64,000 nt of DNA from Parafrigoribacterium_A soli (GTDB lineage: Bacteria > Actinomycetota > Actinomycetes > Actinomycetales > Microbacteriaceae), in NCBI RefSeq assembly GCF_040227235.1, contig NZ_JBELNZ010000002.1:496001-560000 (forward strand). Direction: 5' to 3'. Position 1 is the first letter of the stretch, and every line of letters begins with the position of its first letter. A program made the position numbers and the translations under genes. Positions 52,119 to 60,435 of this stretch are shown one piece after another. Under the pieces are notes generated by a model. That model did not search any database. It saw only the letters and a program-made list of their open reading frames with translations, and had not been told where the DNA came from.

Positions 52119-52949
52119 ATGACGGATGCCGCGGTGGTCGGGCCAGTAGACGCGCCGAACCTGCACGTCATGAGCTTCAACATCCGGCGCCGGCTGCCAC
52201 ACCTGAACCCGCGCAGCCCCGACCGCTGGGTGCATCGCGAGCCGCTCATCAAGAGACTGCTCGAGGCGGAACAGCCGAGCCTCGTCGGCGTGCAGGAGGC
52301 GCTCTTTGACCAGGCGAACTTCGTGCGCCACGCCCTCGGCGAGCGCTACCGCTCCGTCGGCTACGGCCGCGAGGCCAACCGCGGCGGCGAGGGCTGCCCG
52401 CTTTACTACGACAGCAAACGACTCGAGCTGCTCGACTGGGCGCAGACCGCGCTCTCCGACACTCCCTCGGTGCCGGGTTCGACATCCTGGGGCAATCGCA
52501 CCCCACGGATGCTCGTGGATGCGACGTTCAGGGACAGGGCCGCCGGCATAGAGTTCCAGGCGATCAATACGCACCTCGACAACTACTCGCGCAAGGCGCG
52601 ACTGCGCTCGGCAGACGTGCTCGCTCGCATCGTGACGGCGTCCCCGCTGCCCACCATCCTCACCGGCGACTTCAACACGGATGCGGACTCCGAGCCGTAC
52701 GACCTACTCACCCGTCCGGGACTCATGATCGACAGCTGGGATGTGGCGAAGGAGCGGCTCACCGAGGCGTGGGGCACCTTCCTCGGCTATCGAGCGCCGA
52801 AGCACGATCGCAAGCGCATCGACTGGATCCTCACCACGCCCACCATCACCACGCTGAAGGCCGCAATCAACGTCACCCGCTACGAGCGCGGATGGCCGTC
52901 CGACCACGCGCCCGTGCAGGCCGTCTTGTACCTCGGCGACGCTCACTGA
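52119..52949 (+). CDS. Endonuclease/exonuclease/phosphatase family protein
   Basis: A 276-aa EEP-superfamily Mg-dependent hydrolase. Motifs in order: LHVMSFNIRRRLPHL (Asn), LVGVQEAL (Glu), FQAINTHLDNYSRKAR (His), ILTGDFNTDADSEPY (Asp, Asn), RIDWILTTP (Asp) and PSDHAPVQAVL (His). It lacks a signal peptide, so it acts inside the cell, on nucleic acid, an inositol phosphate or a nucleotide. A relative lies at 63089. Confidence 0.9.
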   Translation: MTDAAVVGPVDAPNLHVMSFNIRRRLPHLNPRSPDRWVHREPLIKRLLEAEQPSLVGVQEALFDQANFVRHALGERYRSVGYGREANRGGEGCPLYYDSKRLELLDWAQTALSDTPSVPGSTSWGNRTPRMLVDATFRDRAAGIEFQAINTHLDNYSRKARLRSADVLARIVTASPLPTILTGDFNTDADSEPYDLLTRPGLMIDSWDVAKERLTEAWGTFLGYRAPKHDRKRIDWILTTPTITTLKAAINVTRYERGWPSDHAPVQAVLYLGDAH

Positions 52950-52981
52950 CCACTTACGGGGTAAAGATTTAGGATCGCGCC

Positions 52982-53329
52982 ATGACCATTACCGAGTTGC
53001 AACCGGGCGAGATCTTCGTGTTCGGATCGAACGCGACCGGGTCGCACGGGGCCGGGGCCGCCCGCACCGCCTACGAGAAGTTCGGCGCCGTGTGGGGCCA
53101 GGGGCACGGGCTGCAGGGGCAGTCCTACGGCATCGACACCATGAGCGGCATCGAGACCATCCAGCGCGAAGTCGGCGAGTTTCTCGAGTTCGCGGGCGCG
53201 CATCCGGAACTTCGCTTTCTCGTGACGAAGATCGGATGCGGCATCGCCGGCTACACGCCCGCCCAGATCGCGCCGTTGTTCCGCTCGGTTCCCGAGAACG
53301 TGGTGCTGCCGGAGGAGTTCACCGCCTGA
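52982..53329 (+). CDS. Macro-domain-like conserved protein, A1S_2505 type
   Basis: A 115-aa protein with FVFGSNATGSHGAGAARTAYEKFGA near the start, then GQSYGIDTM, FLVTKIGCGIAGYTPAQIAPLF and a closing ENVVLPEEF. This pattern recurs in a family often annotated as hypothetical phage protein A1S_2505; the GSN...GHGAGAA loop and IGCGIAGY are like the ligand loops of macro domains, which bind ADP-ribose. It may be a phage-derived ADP-ribose- or nucleotide-binding protein. It follows the EEP enzyme by 32 bp on the same strand. Confidence 0.82.
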   Translation: MTITELQPGEIFVFGSNATGSHGAGAARTAYEKFGAVWGQGHGLQGQSYGIDTMSGIETIQREVGEFLEFAGAHPELRFLVTKIGCGIAGYTPAQIAPLFRSVPENVVLPEEFTA

Positions 53330-53452
53330 TCACTGCGTCCGCTCCTCCACAGCACGCCTCGCGGCTGAGCAGTGGACCAGTTCGGGCGACGCTCGGGACA
53401 ACGTACCGGGGCGCCCCTAGTGTTCCCTTACCGAAGCAGTGAGAATGGAGCC

Positions 53453-53710
53453 GTGACGACGTTGACCGAACCACAGGTATGGGTACTCATCGGCGTCTTC
53501 ACTGCGGCCTTTTTCGGCATGATCGGCATCGTCAGCACGAGTCTTACCCGCACCATGAGTGCCCGCTTCGAAGCCATGGACGCCCGGTTTGGGTCCATGG
53601 AAGCTCGCGTCGACGCGAAGTTCGACATCATCACGATCAAGCTCGAGAACATGGACAGGGACATCCAGGCGCTCTCGCGACACGTCTTCGGATCCGAGCC
53701 GCGGGGCTGA
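53453..53710 (+). CDS. Small membrane-anchored coiled-coil protein
   Basis: An 85-aa protein begun at a GTG at 53453 (GGAG just upstream; an upstream start is also possible). One transmembrane helix (VWVLIGVFTAAFFGMIGIVS) is followed by a heptad-like helix (ARFEAMDARFGSMEARVDAKFDIITIKLENMDRDIQAL). Small proteins of this plan are common in actinobacteria and lack known function. Two copies of the GCTTCGAC-type repeat lie just past its stop. Confidence 0.7.
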   Translation: MTTLTEPQVWVLIGVFTAAFFGMIGIVSTSLTRTMSARFEAMDARFGSMEARVDAKFDIITIKLENMDRDIQALSRHVFGSEPRG

Positions 53711-53714
53711 CAGC

Positions 53715-53780
53715 GCTTCGACAGGCTCAGCGATCGGGGCTGCTCAGCGACTGGGCGACTTAGCGCTTCGACAAGCTCAG
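53715..53780. repeat. Two copies of the GCTTCGACARGCTCAG repeat
   Basis: GCTTCGACAGGCTCAG (53715-53730) and GCTTCGACAAGCTCAG (53765-53780), each followed by CGA(T/C)CGGGG. They match the three copies at 1104-1166 except for the two central bases, and lie in the short gap between the small membrane protein and the VOC protein. Confidence 0.8.
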
Positions 53781-53810
53781 CGACCGGGGCGGCGCAGCGA
53801 CCGCGCGGCG

Positions 53811-54164
53811 CTAGTGTCGCGCGGCGAGAATGCAGAACTCGTTGCCCTCTGGGTCGGCGAGCACCACCCAGCGCTCCTCGCCGGTTTGGCCGATGTCGAC
53901 GCGCGTGGCGCCCAGCGAGATCAGGCGATCAACCTCGACCTGCTGATCGTCGGGCACGAAGTCGAGGTGCAGCCTGTCCTTGACCGTCTTCGGCTCCGGC
54001 ACGTTGCCGAAGAACAGCGTGGGCGACGAGCGGTCGGGGTTGCGAATCTCGAGTCCGGCCTCATCCTCATCGACGATGTCCCAGCCCAGGGCATCCGCCC
54101 ACCAGCGGCCAAGAGCGGGGGCGTCCTTGCAGTCGATGACAACTTCTTCCCATTTCAATGTCAT
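53811..54164 (-). CDS. VOC (glyoxalase-like) family protein
   Basis: A 117-aa vicinal-oxygen-chelate fold protein with one and a half module: WEEVVIDCKDAPALGRWWADALGW, TLFFGNVPEPKTVKDRLHLDFVP and WVVLADPEGNEFCILAARH. The last segment holds the metal-binding Glu of the fold, and HLD the His. Functions in the family range from glyoxalase to antibiotic binding (bleomycin, fosfomycin); none can be assigned. Divergent from the glutaredoxin gene. Confidence 0.88.
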   Translation of the reverse strand: MTLKWEEVVIDCKDAPALGRWWADALGWDIVDEDEAGLEIRNPDRSSPTLFFGNVPEPKTVKDRLHLDFVPDDQQVEVDRLISLGATRVDIGQTGEERWVVLADPEGNEFCILAARH

Positions 54165-54224
54165 CGATTAAGGCTACGCGGGGCGCTTGGAATGCAGAAC
54201 CCCCGGCGGTGGTTTGATGGAGGT

Positions 54225-54473
54225 ATGAGCGATCGAATCACGATGTACGGTGCCGAATGGTGCGGCGACTGCCGCCGATCGAAGAAGCTGCTCGATGAAC
54301 TCGGCGTCGACTACGACTACGTCGACCTCGAAGCGGATGTCGCTGCCGCCGATGTCGCACGCGGCATCAGCGGGCGCACCAACATTCCGGTGATCGTCTT
54401 CCCCGACGACACCCACGTCGTCGAGCCGAGCAACGCGGAGCTGCGCGAGAAGATCGACGCGCTGAGCGCCTGA
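54225..54473 (+). CDS. Mycoredoxin / glutaredoxin-like protein
   Basis: An 82-aa thioredoxin-fold protein. The redox motif is WCGDC (Cys13, Cys16) followed by RRSKKLLDELGVDYDYVDLE, then NIPVIVFPDD with the cis-Pro and a C-terminal EPSNAELREKIDAL. This is the actinobacterial Mrx1/mycoredoxin group, which reduces mycothiol mixed disulfides. GGAGG precedes the ATG closely. Confidence 0.9.
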   Translation: MSDRITMYGAEWCGDCRRSKKLLDELGVDYDYVDLEADVAAADVARGISGRTNIPVIVFPDDTHVVEPSNAELREKIDALSA

Positions 54474-54479
54474 GCCCGG

Positions 54480-54830
54480 CTACTCCGCCGAACGCGAGCG
54501 CGGGATGCGCGGCCTCACGAGCGCGTGGCTGTCGCGAACCACCTGCTCGACAAGCTCGTCGGGGAATGCTTCTTCGAGCACCACGGTGATCCAGTGCTTC
54601 TTGTTCATGTGGTAGCCGGGCGTGATCTGCCGGAATTCCTCTTGCAGGGCGAGGCTCTCCTCCGGGTCGCACTTGAGCGTGACCGAGAGCGGCTCAGCAT
54701 CGAGGCGCACGAGAGCAAACACCTTGCCGTTGCCACTCGTTTTGAAGACCGAGGTCTCCTCGTCGAACGGGAAAGTTTCGATCGCCTGCGGGAGCGATAG
54801 GCAGAAGTCACGCAGCGCATCCGGTGTCAT
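54480..54830 (-). CDS. MmcQ/YjbR family protein
   Basis: A 116-aa double-wing DNA-binding-like protein (CyaY-like fold). LRDFCLSLPQAIETFPFDEETSVFKTSGNGKVFALVRLDAEPLSVTLKCDPEESLALQEEFRQITPGYHMNKKHWITVVLE is the standard YjbR core, ending in the conserved LVRPRIP. Function unclear; DNA binding was suggested from structure. The ATG at 54830 gives the family-length N-terminus; in-frame ATGs at 54860 and 54902 are less likely. Convergent with the mycoredoxin gene, 6 bp apart. Confidence 0.87.
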   Translation of the reverse strand: MTPDALRDFCLSLPQAIETFPFDEETSVFKTSGNGKVFALVRLDAEPLSVTLKCDPEESLALQEEFRQITPGYHMNKKHWITVVLEEAFPDELVEQVVRDSHALVRPRIPRSRSAE

Positions 54831-54922
54831 GGAGTCGAGGATAGGCGCACGCGCCGTCATCGGAGCGGGCGTTCCCAAACTGGGGCTATTGCTGACATAC
54901 ATTCAGATGTAAAAAGACAATC

Positions 54923-55693
54923 ATGACTGTGCCTGACTTGCCCGCCGACTGGTATCCCGATCCGGCGGGAAGCGGAGGCCGCCGATGGTGGGACGGCACG
55001 CAGTGGACCTCGCACGTTCGCGCAGCGGAGCCACCGCGGCATGCCGCTACGGACCCGGCGGCGCCCCTGCAGACGCCGCTCGGCCTGCCCCCGGCGGCGG
55101 CCGTGTCGGACGCACCTGTCCTCCCGGCCGCGCCCGCCCTGCCCGCGGTGCCCGCGGCCCCACAGTCACGTCCCGCCAGCGCCGAGCCCGTGCCTGTGCC
55201 CGGGAACTTCGCACCGATTTTCCAAGCGAGCGACACGGCGAATCGAACACCGTACCTGTCCATGACGCAGTCGCGATCTTTGGCCTCCTTTGAGTCCACA
55301 CCGACGGTCGTCTACACCTCCGCTTCCTGGTGGCTCGCCCTGAGCCCGGTGTGGATGTCGGTCGTGATCTTCATGCTGGATACTGCCCTGCCTGGGAGCA
55401 TGATCAGGTCGATTGTGCTGTTGACGTTCCTCTTTGTGTCTGCGGGGCTGACCATGCACGATCGCAAGGTGCTGTTGCAATCGGGCTACCGCACCGCCGC
55501 CTCGACCTGGTGGTGGCTGCTGACGCCGCTCGCCTACTTCATCGCGCGAGGTGTTCACGTCAATCGAGTCATAGGCCGGGGGTGGGCGACCGCCATCGTC
55601 TATGGATGCGCCGCCGGGCTCGCGTTTCTCGTGCAGTTGCTGATCATCCTCGTCACGGTGCAATCCTTGCTGCGCGCAGGTGTGCCAGTCTGA
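54923..55693 (+). CDS. DUF2510 membrane protein
   Basis: A 256-aa protein. Residues 6-35 hold the DUF2510 motif ADWYPDPAGSGGRRWWDGTQWTSH, then a Pro/Ala-rich linker to about residue 125, then four transmembrane helices (WWLALSPVWMSVVIFML, IVLLTFLFVSAGLTM, WWWLLTPLAYFIARGVHVNRVIG, FLVQLLIILVTVQSLL). This repeats the plan of the protein at 25981. DUF2510 is actinobacterial, with WYxDP...RWWDG...WT resembling a cytoplasmic ligand- or protein-binding module. Function unknown. Confidence 0.85.
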   Translation: MTVPDLPADWYPDPAGSGGRRWWDGTQWTSHVRAAEPPRHAATDPAAPLQTPLGLPPAAAVSDAPVLPAAPALPAVPAAPQSRPASAEPVPVPGNFAPIFQASDTANRTPYLSMTQSRSLASFESTPTVVYTSASWWLALSPVWMSVVIFMLDTALPGSMIRSIVLLTFLFVSAGLTMHDRKVLLQSGYRTAASTWWWLLTPLAYFIARGVHVNRVIGRGWATAIVYGCAAGLAFLVQLLIILVTVQSLLRAGVPV

Positions 55694-55714
55694 CATCGCG
55701 GTGTAGCACCGCGC

Positions 55715-57157
55715 TTAAGCGCCAGGCAGCGACACCGGCGGAATCGCGACCCGCACCGGCTCGCGCACCCACCACATCCCGCTCGCTCGCTTCTCTGAGC
55801 GCGTCGTGAAGCGGTAGCGATAGAGAGTGGCGCGCACCCATCGCGGGCGCTGGCCGTCGAAGGGGTCGAGGCGCAGCATCCGCAGCGTCGGCAGGTCGGC
55901 CTCGAGCAGCTTGCCGAGGAAAGCGTAGAACCACTGCTCGTGCACCGAGCCGAGCGGCAGAAACCACATGAGCCAGTCGAGCCGCAGGTGGTATGGCGCG
56001 AACTGGCGCGGCATGCGCGAGGGGTCACCCGGCTTGCCCTTGAACTCGTACTCCCGCCATTCAGCGTCGGCGCTCGGTGACGCGTCGAGCGTGCCCTCCA
56101 CGATCACCTCGAAGCGCTCCTTCGTCACGCTGCCGAAGGCGCCGTACGCGTTCACGAGCTGCCAGCGATTGAACGCCGCGTTCATCAGCTGCCTGCGCGA
56201 GAGCAGATTTCGGATCGGCCAGTAGCTCAGCACGACGAGCAGCAGCGACACGGCGAGCACGATCACGAGCCACCAGATCGGCGTGACGTCGCCCGAGCCC
56301 CAGTCGAGCGGGATGACCGGCAGCGCCCAGTGCGCCACCGAATCGCTGATGCGACTGAACGCGAGCACGATCGTGATCCAGTTGAGCCAGGCGAAGTTGC
56401 CCGTGAACACGAGCCACAGCTGGGTGAGGATAACGATGGCCGCCGCCGCGCTCGCGACCGGCTGCGGCGCGAACAGCAGGAACGGCACGATCAGCTGCGC
56501 GACGTGGTTGCCCAGCACCTCGACCCGGTGCACGGGCTTCGGCAGCAGGTGCGCGAAGCGACTGAACGGATTCGGCATCGGCTGCGTCTCGTGGTGGTAG
56601 TACAGGGCGGTGCGGTCGCGCCACGATCGGTCTCCGCGAATCTTGATCATGCCCGCGCCGAATTCGAGACGGAAGACCAGCCATGCTGTCAGCAGCAGGA
56701 TCGTGGTCGGCGGCGGCACGGCATCCGAGCCCAGGAATGCGGCGGTGAAACCCGCCTCGAGCAGCAGCATCTCCCAGCCGAAACCGTAGAAGGTCTGCCC
56801 GACGTTCACCACCGACATGTAAAGCAACCACAGCGCGAGAAAGACCAGCGCGGGCACCCACGGCGGCCCGAACTGCGGCAGACCCAGAACAACGGATGCC
56901 GCGAGCGCGACCCCGACCCAGGCCACGGTCAGCAGCAGCCGGTCGCTGTATCCCCAGCGGAACAGGGTGAAGCCGCGCAGGAACCGCTCCTGCTCCAGCA
57001 GCTTCGGCACGGGCAGCAGTCCGTGCTCACCGAGAAGCGCGCGAAACTGCGCAGCGGTGGAGAGGAAGGCGACGAGGAACATGACGGCGATGCCTCGCTG
57101 CAGCACCTGCCGCGCGAACTCGTAGTCCTGGGCGTCGAACCAGCTCACGCCATCCAC
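55715..57157 (-). CDS. Lipase maturation factor family protein
   Basis: A 480-aa integral membrane protein with about 10 helices, homologous to eukaryotic LMF1. Family motifs include the N-terminal GVSWFDAQDYEFARQVLQRGIAVMFLVAFLS, a GWEMLLLEAGF, RLEFGAGMIKIRGDRSWRDRTALYYHHETQPMPNP (the strong LMF1 signature) and a soluble C-terminal domain with EYEFKGKPGDPSRMPRQFAPYHLRLDWLMWF. In animals LMF1 assembles lipases in the ER; bacterial members are uncharacterised. A neighbouring lipase is not evident. Confidence 0.92.
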   Translation of the reverse strand: MDGVSWFDAQDYEFARQVLQRGIAVMFLVAFLSTAAQFRALLGEHGLLPVPKLLEQERFLRGFTLFRWGYSDRLLLTVAWVGVALAASVVLGLPQFGPPWVPALVFLALWLLYMSVVNVGQTFYGFGWEMLLLEAGFTAAFLGSDAVPPPTTILLLTAWLVFRLEFGAGMIKIRGDRSWRDRTALYYHHETQPMPNPFSRFAHLLPKPVHRVEVLGNHVAQLIVPFLLFAPQPVASAAAAIVILTQLWLVFTGNFAWLNWITIVLAFSRISDSVAHWALPVIPLDWGSGDVTPIWWLVIVLAVSLLLVVLSYWPIRNLLSRRQLMNAAFNRWQLVNAYGAFGSVTKERFEVIVEGTLDASPSADAEWREYEFKGKPGDPSRMPRQFAPYHLRLDWLMWFLPLGSVHEQWFYAFLGKLLEADLPTLRMLRLDPFDGQRPRWVRATLYRYRFTTRSEKRASGMWWVREPVRVAIPPVSLPGA

Positions 57158-57190
57158 GCTACGCTGGCGCTCCTCGGTGAGCCAGAGCGG

Positions 57191-58624
57191 TCAGGGCGCG
57201 AGCGAGGGTGGCGTGCTGATGCCGAACCGCTCTTTGAGCGCGAGCGTCGCGGCGTACCAACCGTTCATGCCGTGCACGGCAGGGCCGGGCGGCGTCGCCG
57301 AGGAGCACAGGTACACCCCCTCGATGGGCGTGCGCCACGGTGCCGGCGACACGATCGGGCGCTTCACGAGTTGTCGCAGGGTGAGCGCGCCGCTGTAGAT
57401 GTCTCCCCCGATGTAATTCGGGTTATATGCCGCCATCTCCACGGCGCTGCTCGACGCGCTGCCGAGAATGAGGTCGCGAAAGCCCGGCGCGAACCGCTCC
57501 ACCTGCACCGTGACCAGCTCTGTCGCGTCGAGCGTCGACCCCGAGGGAACGTGGATGTAGGCCCAGAGCACCTGCTGCCCGGCCGGCGCGCGCGAGTCGT
57601 CGAGCACGCTCGGCTGCGTCACCAGCACATACGGATGCTGCGCCACGCTCCCCCGAAGCACCGCATTTTCACCGGCGGCGATTTCGGCCCTGCTGCCGCC
57701 GAGGTGAACCGTGGGCGCGAGCGCCACGTCGGCGTTGGACCACGGCACCGGTCCCGAGAGCGCGAAGTCCACCTTCGCGACGCCCGGGCCATAGCGGTAC
57801 CTCCCGAGCGCGGCTCGGTATCCGCTGGGCAGGTCCCCCGTGAGCAGCAGCTTCGGCGAGGTGTCCAGGAGCGTGACACGCGACGGCTCGAGCGCGGCGA
57901 GCGAGTCCACGGGAACGTTGGTGTGCACCGTGCCGCCGTGGGCGAGCAGGTCGTCGACCATGGCATCCGCGATCGACTGGGCACCGCCCCTGGGGTAGCC
58001 CCAGCCGCCGGCGTGGCCGTGCACCGCGAGCAGGAGCCCGGCGCCCGCGGGCGCGAGGGAGGGTTGACGGCCGCTCGCGTGCGCAGCGACACCGCTGAGC
58101 AGCGCGGGCGCCACCTCGCCCTTGAAGCGCAGGTTCCACAGCGGCGAACCCTGCTCGAAGGCGCGCAGACCGTAGAAGAAGGCCGCGATCGGATCCTTGG
58201 GGATGCGGAGCAACTGCGAGCCGGTGAAGTCGACGACGCCCTCGACCCGCTTCAGCAGGGGTGCGAGCAGCGCACGCCAGGCGCTGCCGTCTCGCCCGAG
58301 TCCGTCGACGGTGCGGTCGAGATCGCGCCAGGCGATGCCCGCGTGCCCGTGGTCGAGCGGATGCGCGTAGGAGACCTCGGGAACGATCCACTCGATCCTG
58401 TCGGTGAGCCCGAACTCGCGAAAGAACGGCGAGGACGTGGCCGCGGGATGCACGGCTGAGCAGACGTCGTGGTGGAAGCCCGGCAGGGTGAGCTCGCTCG
58501 TGCGCAGCCCACCACCGAGCGTCGCGGCTCCCTCGAGGAGTCGCACCGAGAGTCCAGCGCGCGCGGCCGTGACGGCGGCGGCAAGCCCGTTGGGGCCACT
58601 TCCTACGACCGTGACGTCGACCAT
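57191..58624 (-). CDS. FAD-dependent oxidoreductase, PYROXD2 / phytoene desaturase type
   Basis: A 477-aa flavoprotein. The Rossmann FAD motif opens the protein: VDVTVVGSGPNGLAAAVTAARAGLSVRLLEG. LGGGLRTSELTLPGFHHDVCSAVHP matches the PYROXD2/CrtI-like group, and the C-terminal dinucleotide segment is VYLCSSATPPGPAVHGMNGWYAA. No carotenoid genes lie near, so a carotenoid role is not supported; the natural substrate is unknown. It follows the LMF1-like gene across a 33-bp gap in the same direction. Confidence 0.9.
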   Translation of the reverse strand: MVDVTVVGSGPNGLAAAVTAARAGLSVRLLEGAATLGGGLRTSELTLPGFHHDVCSAVHPAATSSPFFREFGLTDRIEWIVPEVSYAHPLDHGHAGIAWRDLDRTVDGLGRDGSAWRALLAPLLKRVEGVVDFTGSQLLRIPKDPIAAFFYGLRAFEQGSPLWNLRFKGEVAPALLSGVAAHASGRQPSLAPAGAGLLLAVHGHAGGWGYPRGGAQSIADAMVDDLLAHGGTVHTNVPVDSLAALEPSRVTLLDTSPKLLLTGDLPSGYRAALGRYRYGPGVAKVDFALSGPVPWSNADVALAPTVHLGGSRAEIAAGENAVLRGSVAQHPYVLVTQPSVLDDSRAPAGQQVLWAYIHVPSGSTLDATELVTVQVERFAPGFRDLILGSASSSAVEMAAYNPNYIGGDIYSGALTLRQLVKRPIVSPAPWRTPIEGVYLCSSATPPGPAVHGMNGWYAATLALKERFGISTPPSLAP

Positions 58625-58674
58625 CGTTCTAGTCTGTCACCCTTGCCTCCGCGCCCCGTGGGAGCGCGAAAGCG

Positions 58675-59106
58675 CTATTCCGCGAGGCTCGCGACCGCGG
58701 TGGCGATGCGACGCTCGCGGGTGTCGGCCGTCTTCGCGCCCTCGATCGACACGACGTGCGCCTTCTGGCGGCTCGGCGAGAGCGCGTCGAAGGCCGCGCG
58801 AGCGCCGGCGGCGGCCAGCGCGGCGGCGAAATCGGCGGGAGTCTCGACCGTGCGTGGTTCAGTGTCGAGAGTCAGCACGACATCCACCTGGTCGCCGCCG
58901 GCGATGCCGGTCGCCGCCCGCTTGTCGGAGCTGAACGGGATGAGAAATCGGCCGCCCATCGGCGCGACGGTGCTGCGGTACGAGTAGCCGTTGACTGTGA
59001 CGTTCACGGCCGGCCGCTTGCCGCCGCCGAGCGCCTCGATGACCTCCGCCGGCACCGGGATGCCCGTGTTATTGCCTAGTTGCAGCATCGTCGCCTCGAA
59101 TTCCAT
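58675..59106 (-). CDS. YdeI/OmpD-associated family protein with DUF1905
   Basis: A 143-aa protein. Residues 1-80 are the DUF1905 beta-barrel (MEFEATMLQLGNNTGIPVPAEVIEALGGGKRPAVNVTVNG...RFLIPFSSDKRAATGIAGGD); the C-terminal helical part is the YdeI motif ADFAAALAAAGARAAFDALSPSRQKAHVVSIEGAKTADTRERRIATAVASL. Function is unknown; relatives respond to stress and cell-surface signals. Start at the ATG at 59106. Divergent from 59137 with a 30-bp spacer. Confidence 0.88.
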   Translation of the reverse strand: MEFEATMLQLGNNTGIPVPAEVIEALGGGKRPAVNVTVNGYSYRSTVAPMGGRFLIPFSSDKRAATGIAGGDQVDVVLTLDTEPRTVETPADFAAALAAAGARAAFDALSPSRQKAHVVSIEGAKTADTRERRIATAVASLAE

Positions 59107-59136
59107 GGCGGCAAGTCTGGCAGGTAGCCTCGGTGA

Positions 59137-60006
59137 ATGGCCACCCTGACCGAGTCGAGCGTGCTCGCCCCCGCGGAGTGGCGCGCGCTCGAGGAGCGCC
59201 ACCGCGAGCGCGCCGACTCGCTCAGCAGCGGCTGGCGCGAGCGTGCGGGAACCGGGCGCACGCATCCGGTCGAGGACTTCCTGTTCACCTACTACCCCGT
59301 GCCTCCGCGCGTGTTGCGCCGCTGGCACCCGGGAGCGGGCGTCGTGCTTGCGGATGCCGCAGGCAGCGAACGCGCCGACTGGCGGTGGTACTCCGCGCGC
59401 GGCGACGACGTCATTGTCGATGCCGCGGCGTTCGTCGAGGCCAGGGGCGCCAGCATCCGCTTCATCGTCTCGTTGCTCGGCGCCACCGCGAGCCGTCAGC
59501 CGAGACTCGGATGTTTCGGCCTGCACGAGTGGGCGATGGTCTATCGTCAGGGCGAGCACCGTCACGAGGCACCACTCAGGCTCAGCCAGACCGAGACGGA
59601 TGCCGTGGTCGAGGGCGCCCGCATCTCCTGCACGCACTTCGACGCCTACCGCTTCTTCACACCGGACGCTGCGCCGCTCAATCGGCTTCTGCCCACGCGC
59701 GAGAACCAGCCCGCGATGGAGCAACCGGGATGCCTGCACGCCGGCATGGACATCTACAAGTGGGCCACGAAGCTCGGCCCGCTGCTGCCGGGCGAGCTGC
59801 TGCTGGACGCGTTCGAGCTCGCCGCGAGCATCCGCGAACTCGACATGCGCGCCTCGCCCTACGACCTCACCGAGTGGGGCTACGAGCCGGTCGCGATCGA
59901 GACGCCGGAGGGCAGGGCCGAATACGCGCGCCGCCAGCGCGAGTTCGCGCTCGCCGGCAACGCCCTGCGCGAGCGCATCGTCGGCGTCATCGCCCCGCTG
60001 CTGTAG
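59137..60006 (+). CDS. Conserved actinobacterial protein (often labelled 3-methyladenine DNA glycosylase)
   Basis: A 289-aa soluble protein beginning MATLTESSVLAPAEWRALEERHRER with HPVEDFLFTYYPVPPRVLRRWHPG, LGCFGLHEWAMVYRQGEHRHE and HAGMDIYKWATKLGPLLPGELL. Strongly conserved in actinobacteria, where I recall it being annotated as a 3-methyladenine DNA glycosylase, but no HhH-GPD or other glycosylase motif is visible, so that name should not be taken as evidence. The true AlkA in the window is at 15000. Confidence 0.8.
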   Translation: MATLTESSVLAPAEWRALEERHRERADSLSSGWRERAGTGRTHPVEDFLFTYYPVPPRVLRRWHPGAGVVLADAAGSERADWRWYSARGDDVIVDAAAFVEARGASIRFIVSLLGATASRQPRLGCFGLHEWAMVYRQGEHRHEAPLRLSQTETDAVVEGARISCTHFDAYRFFTPDAAPLNRLLPTRENQPAMEQPGCLHAGMDIYKWATKLGPLLPGELLLDAFELAASIRELDMRASPYDLTEWGYEPVAIETPEGRAEYARRQREFALAGNALRERIVGVIAPLL

Positions 60007-60062
60007 CCCGCGCGCGCACGCTCGGCGCAAGATCAGCGAGCGCGGACGTACGCTGGACCGAC

Positions 60063-60428
60063 ATGATCACGAGACACGAGGTCGCGCTGCGGCTCGATAT
60101 TCCGCTGGAAATGGCGCGCAGACACGGCATCCCGAACCGGATCTCGGAGGAGGAGTTCGCCGAGCTCGACTCGAACCCGCCGGCCTGGCTCGCGCAGTCG
60201 CGCGCCAATCGCACCGGAAAGAAGCCCGTCTGGGTGCAGCTGAAGTGCGACATCTGCGGCTTCGAGGAGGCCGTTCGCCCGAAGAAGTGGTGGCCGGCCT
60301 TCAGCTACCTGAGCTGCAGCCACCACCTGCCCGGCGAACTGCCCCAACCCGCCGACAACGTCTACCGGCACGAGGTGGACGGCATCGGCAGCCGATTCGT
60401 CGGCATCGTCGACGAGGTGTCGCGCTAG
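60063..60428 (+). CDS. Hypothetical protein with Cys-x2-Cys motif
   Basis: A 121-aa protein. The N-terminal half (MITRHEVALRLDIPLEMARRHGIP...) reads like a small DNA-binding helix-turn-helix, and the C-terminal half carries CDICG and later a Cys/His run CSHH, which could form one zinc site. A possible transcription-associated factor; no family recognised. It follows the preceding gene by 56 bp on the same strand and converges on the marR gene. Confidence 0.7.
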   Translation: MITRHEVALRLDIPLEMARRHGIPNRISEEEFAELDSNPPAWLAQSRANRTGKKPVWVQLKCDICGFEEAVRPKKWWPAFSYLSCSHHLPGELPQPADNVYRHEVDGIGSRFVGIVDEVSR

Positions 60429-60435
60429 TCCCTCG

